A DNA stretch of 51,068 nucleotides, from positions 1 through 51,068 of the forward strand of contig CAMAFY010000017.1 of NCBI GenBank assembly GCA_945833885.1, given 5' to 3'. Position 1 is the first letter of the stretch; every line of letters starts with the position of its first letter. The notes under the pieces were generated by a model, which was given only the letters and a program-made list of their open reading frames with translations, did not search any database and had not been told where the DNA came from. Of the stretch, positions 8,791-16,796 are shown in pieces. Position numbers and translations under genes: made by a program. Origin of the DNA: an uncultured Bacteroidales bacterium (GTDB lineage Bacteria > Bacteroidota > Bacteroidia > Bacteroidales > Bacteroidaceae).

Positions 8791-8817
8791 GCGCCGGGTG
8801 CCCTTTCGGGGAGGCGC
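8791..8817 (-). promoter_or_regulatory. Hairpin in the 5' leader of the DUF21/CBS gene
   Basis: Outer stem GCGCC/GGCGC (8791-8795, 8813-8817) with an inner CCC/GGG stem. It lies between the minus-strand -7 box (8829-8836) and the start at 8752, so it should be in the mRNA leader. No known riboswitch class is recognised. Confidence 0.5.
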
Positions 8818-8828
8818 AATATTTTCGG

Positions 8829-8836
8829 CAAAGATA
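8829..8836 (-). promoter_or_regulatory. -7 box of the DUF21/CBS gene
   Basis: TATCTTTG on the minus strand matches TAnnTTTG exactly and lies 77 bp before the start codon. I could not find a convincing -33 partner. Confidence 0.5.
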
Positions 8837-8879
8837 GGCAATTTTTTGCGTTTCCCGTGGTTATTCTGCCCGAAATCAC

Positions 8880-8887
8880 TAACTTTG
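8880..8887 (+). promoter_or_regulatory. -7 box of the TonB-dependent receptor gene
   Basis: TAACTTTG matches TAnnTTTG and gives a leader of about 85 bases that contains a GGCCC/GGGCC hairpin (8930-8949). No good -33 box at normal spacing. No cobalamin-box sequence was seen. Confidence 0.5.
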
Positions 8888-8977
8888 CGGCTTGAAGGGT
8901 GGAATTTCTATTCTTTATACTGCAAATCAGGCCCATAGCGTGTAGGGCCGTAGTTTTATTCACTCATTATAAATTTT

Positions 8978-11143
8978 ATGCACAACAAACACACAGTAAA
9001 GGGACGTACGCCGTTCGTCTTCCGTCATTTTGCCGGTAAAAAGTGGTCGCTTTTCGCCGCTTTGGGACGTGAGGTGAAGATAGGTGTGCTGTCAGTTGCC
9101 ACACTTGCTGTGGCAAGTGCCGCCCATGCCTCGTCGGTGCGCAATGCCGCGCTGACCGAGGACACCAGCGAGCGGACTGACAGTCTGGCCTTTGGCGACG
9201 ACACCCTGGCATTGGGCGAGGCGGTTGCCCTGACGCAACATGCCCCGATGCCGGCAGCGCTGGCTGCACGCCGTGTGACGACCCTCAGCCGTGCCGACAT
9301 TGCGGCGGCGGGGGCACAGACCATCGGCGACATTGTAAAACTTTCTGCCGCGGTAGACGTGCGGCAACGCGGACCGCACGGCGTACAGACCGATGTCAGC
9401 GTGGGGGGAGGAACCTTCGATCAGGTCACCATCCTGCTCAATGGCATCAACATCACGTCGCCCCATACCGGTCACCTTTCCGCCGATTTCCCCCTTTCGA
9501 CACTCGACATCGAGCGCATAGAAGTGCTCGAAGGCGCGGCAGCCCGCAGCGCGGGAGCGACGGCTTTCACAGGCGTGGTGAACATTGTCACCCGGAAAGA
9601 ACGCGGCGGCACAGCCCTGACGGCCGCTGGCGGAATGTACGGATATGCCGATGCAGGACTGAGAATCTCGGCATCCGGAAACAGGGCCACAGGACACCTC
9701 AGCGGAGGATACACACGAAGCGACGGCGCTACACAGAACAGCGCCTTCCAGGCTGCCAGAGCGTTCTGGCAGGGAAATCTGACAACGCGCGGCGGCGCTA
9801 CCATAGATGCCCAGTTGGGATACTCCTATAAACCTTACGAAGCGAACACGTTTTACGGCAGTGCCAGCACTGATCAGTGGGAATGTAACGAACGGTGGAT
9901 GGCCGCTGTGCGGATGAATGCCGTGGCAGGACGCCTGCATATCATCCCGCAGGTCAGTTGGAACCGGTGGTTCGACCATTATCAGTGGCACAAAGGGCAG
10001 CCTGGCGGAGAAAATTTCCACCGGGTGGACACATACGCCCTCGGCGTGGACAACTGGATGGCATGGGCTGGCGGAAAGACGGCGTTCGGTGCCGAGGCGC
10101 GGCACGAGGGAATCCTGTCGACAAAACTCGGAGAACCCCTGGAAGAAAGCGCGTGGGAGCCGGTCGGAGGACTGTCGGACCACACCGGAGGCGACGACCC
10201 CGAGGCGGCAAATGCTGAGCGCCTTTACAAATATTCCGCCGCACGCACCAACCTCTCCGCACATCTCGAACACAACATCATCATCGGGCAATGGACATTG
10301 TCGGCCGGTGTGCTGGCAAACATGAATACCGCCCTCGACAACCGTTGGCGCTTCTATCCGGGATTCGATGCCGCCTGGCACGGACGCGGAGGTTGGGCGG
10401 TGTATGCCTCGTGGAATATGGCCATGCGCATGCCTACTTTCACCGATTTGTATTACAGCGGCACAGGAATAGAAGGTACCCGCGACCTGAAACCCGAACG
10501 GACGCACGACATCAGTCTGAAAGCCGCCTACACGCATGGGGCATGGGCGGTGGATGCCAGCGCCTTTTACAGCCACAAGACCGACATGATCGACTGGGTT
10601 GTCTACACCGACGAGTTTACGGCATCCGACGGAACGGTGGCGGACACCAAGGAATGGGTGTACAGAAGCGGGAACTACACCATGGAACACTATGGTGTGA
10701 GGTGCAATGCCGCATGGTTCCCGCAGCAGACATGGGGCGCGGCGTTCCCCCTGCGCAAGGTCTCGCTGCAATATGCCTGGACCGGTGAGGACATCAGCCA
10801 TAACCGCGACATCCTTTCCAGCAAATATGCCATGGAATATGTGCGTCAGAAGTGGGTGATGACCGCCGACGGCCCCCTGTGGAACCACCAATGCATAGGG
10901 AAAAAGCGGCATGCCGACTGGCGTTCGGGACGGCTGACGCTCGCCCTCTCCTACCGTTGGACCGACCGCACGGGCAGCGGCAACGGAAGTTACGGCATCC
11001 TCGACGCCCGCCTGTCGTGGGAGGGGAAGCGTTTCACCGTCTTTGCCGATGCCGACAATGTGCTTGACACCCGATATGCCGACTTCTCCTATATCCCACA
11101 GCCCGGAATATGGGTCACGGGAGGCTTCAGCGTGAAGTTCTGA
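8978..11143 (+). CDS. TonB-dependent outer-membrane receptor, BtuB/siderophore-receptor type
   Basis: A 721-residue protein. A long basic N-region precedes the signal core VLSVATLAVASAAHA. The plug domain spans about residues 105-210: ISRADIAAAGAQTIGDIVK-like start, ILLNGINI, IERIEVLEGAAARSAGATAFTGVVNIVT. A 22-strand barrel follows, with the typical MRMPTFTDLYYSGTGI ... LKPERT motif near 485-510 and a terminal Phe (GGFSVKF). It lacks the N-terminal carboxypeptidase-like domain of SusC proteins and has no SusD partner, so a small ligand (corrinoid, iron chelate or similar) fits better than a glycan. Single gene with its own strong terminator. Ligand not determined. Confidence 0.9.
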   Translation: MHNKHTVKGRTPFVFRHFAGKKWSLFAALGREVKIGVLSVATLAVASAAHASSVRNAALTEDTSERTDSLAFGDDTLALGEAVALTQHAPMPAALAARRVTTLSRADIAAAGAQTIGDIVKLSAAVDVRQRGPHGVQTDVSVGGGTFDQVTILLNGINITSPHTGHLSADFPLSTLDIERIEVLEGAAARSAGATAFTGVVNIVTRKERGGTALTAAGGMYGYADAGLRISASGNRATGHLSGGYTRSDGATQNSAFQAARAFWQGNLTTRGGATIDAQLGYSYKPYEANTFYGSASTDQWECNERWMAAVRMNAVAGRLHIIPQVSWNRWFDHYQWHKGQPGGENFHRVDTYALGVDNWMAWAGGKTAFGAEARHEGILSTKLGEPLEESAWEPVGGLSDHTGGDDPEAANAERLYKYSAARTNLSAHLEHNIIIGQWTLSAGVLANMNTALDNRWRFYPGFDAAWHGRGGWAVYASWNMAMRMPTFTDLYYSGTGIEGTRDLKPERTHDISLKAAYTHGAWAVDASAFYSHKTDMIDWVVYTDEFTASDGTVADTKEWVYRSGNYTMEHYGVRCNAAWFPQQTWGAAFPLRKVSLQYAWTGEDISHNRDILSSKYAMEYVRQKWVMTADGPLWNHQCIGKKRHADWRSGRLTLALSYRWTDRTGSGNGSYGILDARLSWEGKRFTVFADADNVLDTRYADFSYIPQPGIWVTGGFSVKF

Positions 11144-11207
11144 AGCCGTAAATGACAAGCCCTTTCTTCGTGACAGGATGAGGAAATGACGGGGAAGGCA
11201 ACCACTG

Positions 11208-11246
11208 GTCCGGAAGGTATTTGCAGGGTCTTCCGGACTTTTTTTT
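11208..11246 (+). terminator. Terminator of the TonB-dependent receptor gene
   Basis: GTCCGGAAG (11208-11216) pairs perfectly with CTTCCGGAC (11230-11238), followed by eight T. It lies 64 bp after the stop codon. Confidence 0.9.
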
Positions 11247-11869
11247 GCTCGTCCGGAAGAATTGGTGCAGTAAGCCGTGACATTCCGTGCGGAAGTTCGG
11301 GGATTTCGCAAAGACGGGCAGGAAAATCAGGCGTTTTCCTCCGCGTCAGACTGTGGCAAAGATTGCGTAAGGCAGGCGGGAATCCCGTCACCTGGGATGA
11401 CAATTCCGCAGGGCAGCGTTGCAGAAAGCCGATGAAAACCGCCATTTTTTTTCCGAAAAGATACAATATATGCCGGAACTCCGCGTTTTAGGGATTGTGC
11501 AAAGGGCGGAGAAATCCTTGTCCTTTGACCCGTATTTCGCGGCAATGATGGCAATACCTTATCCCCAAAAGCAGCAGTTTTGCCGTGAATGATGATCTCC
11601 GACGACCGTGGAAAAACAGAAAAATTGCACGGTTCCCTGTCAGAATTTCCATACGATGGGTATTCATGATGTCCCACGTTCCTGCCTGTTATACATGTTT
11701 TTGAGTCGCGTTTTTCCGACTTCCGCTCCCTTTTTGTCCGCCCCTGTCTGTGCATTTGATGGAGTCAGCCGTCATGCGGTGTTGTCCACAGACGTCCGGA
11801 AGGCGGAAAACAGACTCGGAATCCCCCTCAAATAATAACCCTACCCCCTGAAAAAAAACGAAAACAACT
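11247..11869. other. Non-coding stretch upstream of glmM
   Basis: About 620 bp with no gene I can support. No repeat family seen elsewhere in the window and no clear TAnnTTTG promoter for glmM was found here. Confidence 0.5.
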
Positions 11870-13228
11870 ATGGGAAAATACTTTGGAACCGACGGCTTCC
11901 GCGGTGAAGCCAACGTGACACTTACTGCCAAACACGCCTTCAAGATTGGCCGTTTCCTCGGATGGTACTATTCCAATCGCCGCCCTGAGGGCGAAAAGGC
12001 CCGCATCGTCATCGGCAAGGATACGCGCCGTTCCTCCTACATGTTGGAATATGCCCTTGCCGCAGGCATCACATCGTCCGGTGCCGACGCCTACCTCCTC
12101 CACGTAACCACCACACCTTCCGTGGCGTTCGTCACGAAACACGACGGATTCGACTGTGGAATCATGATTTCCGCCAGCCATAATCCCTATTATGACAACG
12201 GAATCAAACTCCTGAACGACCAGGGTGAGAAGATGGACGACGAGACCATCGCCTGCGTAGAGAACTTCCTCGATGGCAAATCCGGCATTCCGCCCTATGC
12301 GGTGCGCGACGATATCGGCAGAACCATTGACTATGTCGAGGGACGCAACCGGTATGTGGGTTACCTTATCTCGCTCGGACGCTTCTCGTTCCGCGGAAAA
12401 CACATCGCTCTCGACTGCGCCAACGGAAGTTCGTGGAGCATTGCCCCCTCGGTGTTCCGTGCCCTCGGCGCAAAGGTCAGCATCATCAACGCCGACCCCG
12501 ACGGAACCAACATCAACCGCGGCGCCGGCAGCACGCACATCGAAGGACTTCAACAGTTTGTTCTGGACAACCGCTGCGATGTGGGCTTCGCTTACGATGG
12601 AGATGCCGACCGTTGCCTCTGCGTGGACGAGAAGGGCGAGGTCGTTGACGGCGACAAGATTATGTACATCTATGCCCGTTATCTGCAAGAGCGCGGAAAA
12701 CTGGTGAACAATACCGTCGTCGCCACCGTCATGTCGAATCTCGGACTCTTCAAGGCCCTTGACCAACTCGGCATAGGCTATGCAAAGACTGCCGTGGGCG
12801 ACAAGAATGTCTATGATTATATGGTGGCTCACCACAACAACATCGGTGGCGAGCAGTCGGGACACATCATTTTCTCCAAGTATGCTTCGACCGGCGACGG
12901 CATCCTGACAAGTCTGAAGATGATGGAGGTGATAATGGCGCGTGAGAAACCCTTGTCGGAACTTGCCGCCCCCGTGACGATATTCCCGCAAGTGCTTGAA
13001 AATGTGCGTGTCACGGACAAACGTAGTGTCATGGCGGCACCGTTGGTGAAGCAGGCCGTGGAGCGTGCCGAAGCCGTGTTGAAGGACAGCGGACGGATGT
13101 TGGTCCGCGAATCGGGCACCGAACCTTTGGTGCGCGTCATGGCTGAGGCCGCTGACGAGGAGACCTGCCGCAAGTGCATCGCCATCGTCACCGAGGCCAT
13201 CGACGCCTGCGGTTTCTGTGTCAAGTAG
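11870..13228 (+). CDS. glmM: Phosphoglucosamine mutase
   Basis: A 452-residue enzyme of the phosphohexomutase family that converts glucosamine-6-phosphate to glucosamine-1-phosphate on the path to UDP-GlcNAc for peptidoglycan and lipid A. The start, MGKYFGTDGFRG, is typical of the family. The phosphoserine loop ISASHNP has Ser103. The metal loop is DGDADR near residue 245, the sugar loop is GEQSG near 325, and the phosphate-binding loop RESGTEPLVRVM lies near 415. The full domain set is intact. It stands alone between long non-coding regions. GlmM rather than a general phosphomannomutase is favoured by the FGTDGFRG start; confusion with PGM/PMM members remains possible. Confidence 0.9.
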   Translation: MGKYFGTDGFRGEANVTLTAKHAFKIGRFLGWYYSNRRPEGEKARIVIGKDTRRSSYMLEYALAAGITSSGADAYLLHVTTTPSVAFVTKHDGFDCGIMISASHNPYYDNGIKLLNDQGEKMDDETIACVENFLDGKSGIPPYAVRDDIGRTIDYVEGRNRYVGYLISLGRFSFRGKHIALDCANGSSWSIAPSVFRALGAKVSIINADPDGTNINRGAGSTHIEGLQQFVLDNRCDVGFAYDGDADRCLCVDEKGEVVDGDKIMYIYARYLQERGKLVNNTVVATVMSNLGLFKALDQLGIGYAKTAVGDKNVYDYMVAHHNNIGGEQSGHIIFSKYASTGDGILTSLKMMEVIMAREKPLSELAAPVTIFPQVLENVRVTDKRSVMAAPLVKQAVERAEAVLKDSGRMLVRESGTEPLVRVMAEAADEETCRKCIAIVTEAIDACGFCVK

Positions 13229-13261
13229 GGAACCGTCCGATTCCGTGACAGAAACATATTG

Positions 13262-13299
13262 AAGCGAGGTTGTGTCAATGCGATGCGGTCTCGCTTTTC
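13262..13299 (+). terminator. Weak terminator after glmM
   Basis: AAGCGAG (13262-13268) and CTCGCTT (13290-13296) with a long loop and a short T-run. Position fits, but the hairpin is modest. Confidence 0.45.
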
Positions 13300-13468
13300 T
13301 GTGGGTTGTAGATCCGTTAAGGATGGTGCTTTGTAAACAGGCCTTCCACAAAGGTGACGCCTGTCAAATCCCACCTTAAACAGGAAATCATTTTGTCCGC
13401 TTCGTTATCACTTGGCATAATCCGGCAAACAACGCCGGTAAATGCGGAGGAAACGCATAAAAAAACGC

Positions 13469-13490
13469 CGTGAAACTTCGTTGTTTCACG
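13469..13490. promoter_or_regulatory. Inverted repeat of parS-like half-sites in the parA promoter
   Basis: CGTGAAAC (13469-13476), 6 bases, then GTTTCACG (13483-13490). The arms equal the two halves of the conserved parS site but in swapped order. The probable -33 TTG (13481-13483) lies inside it. Confidence 0.5.
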
Positions 13491-13507
13491 ATTTTTCCAT
13501 AAATTTG
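13481..13507 (+). promoter_or_regulatory. parA promoter
   Basis: TTG (13481-13483) and TAAATTTG (13500-13507) 16 bp apart. Predicted transcription start is near 13513, giving a ~115-base leader that contains a 22-bp direct repeat. Confidence 0.6.
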
Positions 13508-13538
13508 CAGCGCAAACGGGCGTGAGTATTATAAATTG

Positions 13539-13605
13539 TTTGCGCGTGCGTTGGATGAAATGTGCGCGTGCGTGAGATGAAAATACTGAAACACGTGTAG
13601 AAACA
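13539..13605. repeat. Tandem array of 22-bp units in the parA leader
   Basis: Units 13539-13560 and 13561-13582 share GCGCGTGCG and GATGAAA in register; a third diverged unit runs to about 13605. The array lies in the predicted mRNA leader. Confidence 0.6.
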
Positions 13606-13628
13606 CGCCCTAAAATCACACAAAAAAT

Positions 13629-14390
13629 ATGGGAAAAACCATCGCCATCGCCAATCAGAAAGGCGGAGTGGGTAAGACCACCACAGCCATGAATCTCTCG
13701 GCCTCGCTTGCCATCCTCGGAAAAAAGGTGTTGCTTGTCGACTGCGACCCGCAGGCAAACGCTTCAAGTGGTATCGGTGTGGACACGGGAAAGGTGGACT
13801 GTTCTGTCTATGAAGCCTTGGTAGGCCTCAAAGATATTCGTGAGGCCGTCTATACAACGGAGATTGACAATCTGGATGTCGTACCGTCGAACGTCAATCT
13901 TTCCGGTGCGGACATCGAACTGATGCAGTTCGAAAAGCGCGAGTACAAGACGCAGACAATGCTTGAGACCATCAAGAACGACTATGACTTCATCATCATC
14001 GACTGCTCACCCTCCCTCGGACTCATAACGGTCAATGCCCTGACAGCGGCGGATTCGGTGATTATTCCCGTACAATGCGAATACTTCGCCCTTGAAGGTA
14101 TCAGCCAACTCCTCAACACGATACGGATGATCAAGAAGAAGTTGAATCCGGCATTGGAGATTGAGGGATTCCTCCTCACGATGTACGACCGCCGTCTCCG
14201 CCTTGCCAACCAGATTTACGACGAGGTGAAGCGCCATTTCCAGGAGTTGGTGTTCAAGACGGTCATCCAGCGCAACGTGAAACTTTCAGAAGCCCCCTCG
14301 CATGGTCTGCCTGCCATCCTCTATGATGAGGAGAGCATCGGCTCCATCAACCACCTTTCGCTGGCACGGGAGATTATTTCCAAGAACTGA
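13629..14390 (+). CDS. parA: Chromosome-partitioning ATPase ParA (Soj)
   Basis: A 253-residue ParA/MinD-family ATPase. The deviant Walker [13 protein letters not shown] is at residues 11-21, with the signature Lys11 and Lys16. Walker A' [13 protein letters not shown] and Walker [13 protein letters not shown] follow. Binding ATP makes it dimerise on nucleoid DNA; ParB-parS complexes stimulate hydrolysis and are pulled along. The N-terminus starts at the Walker strand without an HTH domain, so it is the chromosomal (type Ib-like) form and does not itself bind a specific operator. parB follows after 291 bp, and parB has its own leader, so the two may not be strictly one transcript. Confidence 0.95.
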   Translation: MGKTIAIANQKGGVGKTTTAMNLSASLAILGKKVLLVDCDPQANASSGIGVDTGKVDCSVYEALVGLKDIREAVYTTEIDNLDVVPSNVNLSGADIELMQFEKREYKTQTMLETIKNDYDFIIIDCSPSLGLITVNALTAADSVIIPVQCEYFALEGISQLLNTIRMIKKKLNPALEIEGFLLTMYDRRLRLANQIYDEVKRHFQELVFKTVIQRNVKLSEAPSHGLPAILYDEESIGSINHLSLAREIISKN

Positions 14391-14558
14391 AAGGCGCTAT
14401 TCGGGCATACGCCCCACCATGGAAAACGGACGGAAGTTCCGTGATTTCCGGAGAATCTGTTTTGGCTCCTCCCAGATGTTTCCGTAACATACCTTTCAAA
14501 AGTCCTTCCTTTTGGCGGGTGCTGTTAGCCGCACTTCCTCCATTGACAAATACCACCC

Positions 14559-14600
14559 GCTTTCGTTCTGCCCATTTGGCTTAACGAAAACGACAGATTG
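14559..14600 (+). repeat. Leader module A, copy in the parB leader
   Basis: Imperfect palindrome: TTCGTT, GCC, GGC, AACGAA in order around CTGCCCATTTGGCTT. Related copies lie at 16692-16720, 18530-18570 (inverted), 28643-28690 and 28721-28764. Confidence 0.65.
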
Positions 14601-14624
14601 GGGATGGGCAACCCGCAAAACAAA

Positions 14625-14662
14625 ACAAGAAAGATTCGCGGTGGTGATTTGCAGAACCTACC
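14625..14662 (+). promoter_or_regulatory. Leader module B upstream of parB
   Basis: Bases 14625-14650 are identical over 26 bp to 18766-18791 in front of relA/spoT. GGTGG (14640-14644) can pair with CCTACC (14657-14662) if one base bulges. It ends about 20 bp before the parB ATG. Confidence 0.6.
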
Positions 14663-14681
14663 TTTATAATATCTTCAGCAC

Positions 14682-15569
14682 ATGGCAACAAACAAAAAAT
14701 ACGCGCTCGGACGTGGCCTCGACGCCCTGATCTCCACCGGAGAGGTACATACCGGCGGCTCTTCCAGCATCAATGAGGTGGCGTTGTCCGACATCAAGGC
14801 CAACCCGAACCAGCCCCGCCGTGAGTTCGACGCCGAGGCTATGGAAGAACTTGCTGAGAGCATCCGCCAGATTGGCATCATCCAGCCCATCACCCTGCGG
14901 AAGATGGACGACGGCACCTACCAGATTATCGCCGGAGAGCGCCGTTGGAGAGCCAGCCAGATGGCGGGGCTGGAAACCGTGCCCGCCTATATCCGCACGG
15001 CTGATGACGAGAAAATGATGCAGATGGCCCTCGTGGAGAATATCCAACGTGAGGACCTCAACGCCATAGAAATCGCACTTGCCTACCAAAACCTCCTTGA
15101 ACAGTACGGCCTCACGCAGGACGCCCTGTCGGAGAAGGTCGGAAAAAAACGTGCCACCATCGCCAATTACCTCCGTCTTCTGAAACTTCCCGCACAGGTG
15201 CAGATGGCCATCCAGAAGAGGGAGATGGATCAGGGACACGCAAGGGCGTTGCTCGGTCTGGAACAACCTTCCATGCAGGTGAAACTCTTCAACGAAATTC
15301 AGGAGAAGGGATATTCTGTCCGTAAGGTGGAAGAGATGGTGAAGGCCATCAACGCCGGCGAGACCGTCGTCAGCGGAGGCAAACGTTTCAAGGACCGCAA
15401 GAAGGCACTTCCCGAGGAATTCATCCCTCTGCGTGACCGCCTTTCCGACTTTTTCAAGACCAAAGTGCAGATGACCTGTTCCTGCGAGGGCAAAGGAAGC
15501 ATCAGCATCCCTTTCACTTCGGAAGAGGAATTGGAGCGCATTATGGCACTTTTCGACAAACTCCGCTGA
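14682..15569 (+). CDS. parB: Chromosome-partitioning protein ParB (Spo0J)
   Basis: A 295-residue ParB. The N-terminal ParA-activating peptide KKYALGRGLDALIST is present. The ParB/CTPase domain has IKANPNQPRREFD and the box GERRWRASQMAGL near residue 85. The helix-turn-helix region (LTQDALSEKVGKKRATIANYLRLLKLP) is near 145-175, and the C-terminal dimer domain ends the chain. It binds parS, spreads with CTP and hands the origin region to ParA. A 291-bp gap with two repeated leader modules separates it from parA. Confidence 0.95.
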   Translation: MATNKKYALGRGLDALISTGEVHTGGSSSINEVALSDIKANPNQPRREFDAEAMEELAESIRQIGIIQPITLRKMDDGTYQIIAGERRWRASQMAGLETVPAYIRTADDEKMMQMALVENIQREDLNAIEIALAYQNLLEQYGLTQDALSEKVGKKRATIANYLRLLKLPAQVQMAIQKREMDQGHARALLGLEQPSMQVKLFNEIQEKGYSVRKVEEMVKAINAGETVVSGGKRFKDRKKALPEEFIPLRDRLSDFFKTKVQMTCSCEGKGSISIPFTSEEELERIMALFDKLR

Positions 15570-15724
15570 ACGAAACCGGGCGCTGCGCCTCCCTTTTCGC
15601 GGAGGTTTGCCGGGAGGAACTCCGGGATTTTCCGTAAACCCATCTCTGCTTCCCCAGCCTGTTCGCGGCAATTAAGGGCACTGCGTCCGCCTCTCTCGAT
15701 GTCCGCCTCCGTCATTGCGGCGGC

Positions 15725-16591
15725 GTGTTATCGGCATCCCTCAAAAACGATTATCTTTTGAAAACCCTACCTTTTGACATATATTTCAGAAACTTGGTGC
15801 TGCTGTTTGCAATGATGGCAGTGCCTTGTGGTGTATGGGGTAAGGGAGCATTGGAATCCGCAACCTTGCCGGATTCGGCTGTCACGCAGGTTGTTGTTCC
15901 CGATAATACGGAACTTTCCGCCGATAGCGTCGCCCTGATGGCAAAAAGTCTGGCTGACAGCGTGGCAATGTACGCCGAAACGATTGCTTTGGGCGCCGAT
16001 ACGCTACAAGATGCCGCTGCCGACAGCATGCTGACTTCCGTAGAACCGGTCCTTACCGACGCTGACCACCGTATGCTGAAAGCGAAGCGTGAGCATAAAA
16101 TCTTCATTCCCGACCCCAACCGTGCCCTGTGGCTCTCCCTCGTCTTCCCCGGCGGCGGACAGATCTACAATAGGAAATACTGGAAACTTCCGGTGTTTTA
16201 TGGCGGTTTCTTGGGATGCTTCTACGCTTTTACGTGGAATCAGCAGATGTACATGGACTATTCGCAGGCATATCTCGACATCATGGATGACAATCCCGAG
16301 ACGAACAGTTATCTGGACATGTTCCCATCGAGTTACGAAATCGACAAGAATGTGGAGCGTTTCAAGACGGTCTTCAAGAACCGTAAGGACCGTTTCCGTC
16401 GTTGGCGCGACCTTTCCGCCTTCTGTTTTGTCGGTGTCTACCTCCTTTCTGTCATCGATGCTTACGTCGACGCCCATCTTTCGGCGTTCGACATTTCCGA
16501 CGATCTCTCGCTCCACCTCTCGCCGACGGCCATCGATGCGCCGGGAACGCGCTCGGCAGGCTACGGACTTGGAGCCACGCTGACGTTCTGA
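15725..16591 (+). CDS. DUF5683-type membrane protein
   Basis: A 288-residue protein. The GTG start at 15725 gives a hydrophobic N-terminal segment, FRNLVLLFAMMAVPCGVWG, that looks like a signal peptide; a TTG in the same frame at 15758 would give a tighter one, so the start is uncertain. Residues about 120-270 match the DUF5683 pattern: IPDPNRALWLSLVFPGGGQIYNRKYWKLPVFYGG, then a second hydrophobic stretch AFCFVGVYLLSVIDAYVDAHL. The 'FPGGGQIYN' motif resembles the P-G-x-GQxYN pattern of small membrane domains. Function unknown. It sits between parB and a transglycosylase, an order I recall from other Bacteroidetes. Confidence 0.8.
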   Translation: MLSASLKNDYLLKTLPFDIYFRNLVLLFAMMAVPCGVWGKGALESATLPDSAVTQVVVPDNTELSADSVALMAKSLADSVAMYAETIALGADTLQDAAADSMLTSVEPVLTDADHRMLKAKREHKIFIPDPNRALWLSLVFPGGGQIYNRKYWKLPVFYGGFLGCFYAFTWNQQMYMDYSQAYLDIMDDNPETNSYLDMFPSSYEIDKNVERFKTVFKNRKDRFRRWRDLSAFCFVGVYLLSVIDAYVDAHLSAFDISDDLSLHLSPTAIDAPGTRSAGYGLGATLTF

Positions 16592-16691
16592 AGACGACAG
16601 CGAATCCTCGGACCTGCCCCCTTCGTTTCCCCGTTCCGGCAAGCAAAAACATACGTTGCCTGCTCCCGTTCTACGCATTTTGAAAAACGTT

Positions 16692-16720
16692 CTGTGCGCT
16701 TGCTTTGACGAAAACCTCGG
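16692..16720 (+). repeat. Leader module A, degenerate copy upstream of mltD
   Basis: Roughly three quarters of positions match the 28721-28764 copy, including GACGAAAACCTCGG against AACGAAAACTCGG. Confidence 0.45.
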
Positions 16721-16762
16721 TTCGTGGAAACGTCAATCCCGAAAACAGGTTTTGAATCTGGT

Positions 16763-16786
16763 AAGACTAATTTATAGAATCCGCCA
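16763..16786 (+). promoter_or_regulatory. Leader motif just upstream of mltD
   Basis: AAGACTAATTTATAG followed by AATCCGCC. The first 15 bases occur identically, on the minus strand, in front of the barrel gene at 38267-38734. Confidence 0.55.
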
Positions 16787-16796
16787 TAAATATATA

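Noticed and set aside
8888..8977. Possible cobalamin riboswitch before the BtuB-like receptor
   Set aside because: No B12-box or conserved core was found; the leader is only about 85 bases with one simple hairpin.
9092..11311. Open frame of 739 codons opposite the TonB-dependent receptor gene
   Set aside because: Antisense to a gene with clear domains; low-complexity composition and no motif.
13583..13605. Canonical parS site around CACGTG at 13590
   Set aside because: The flanks (GAAACACGTGTAG) are in the wrong order for GTTTCACGTGAAAC on one side.
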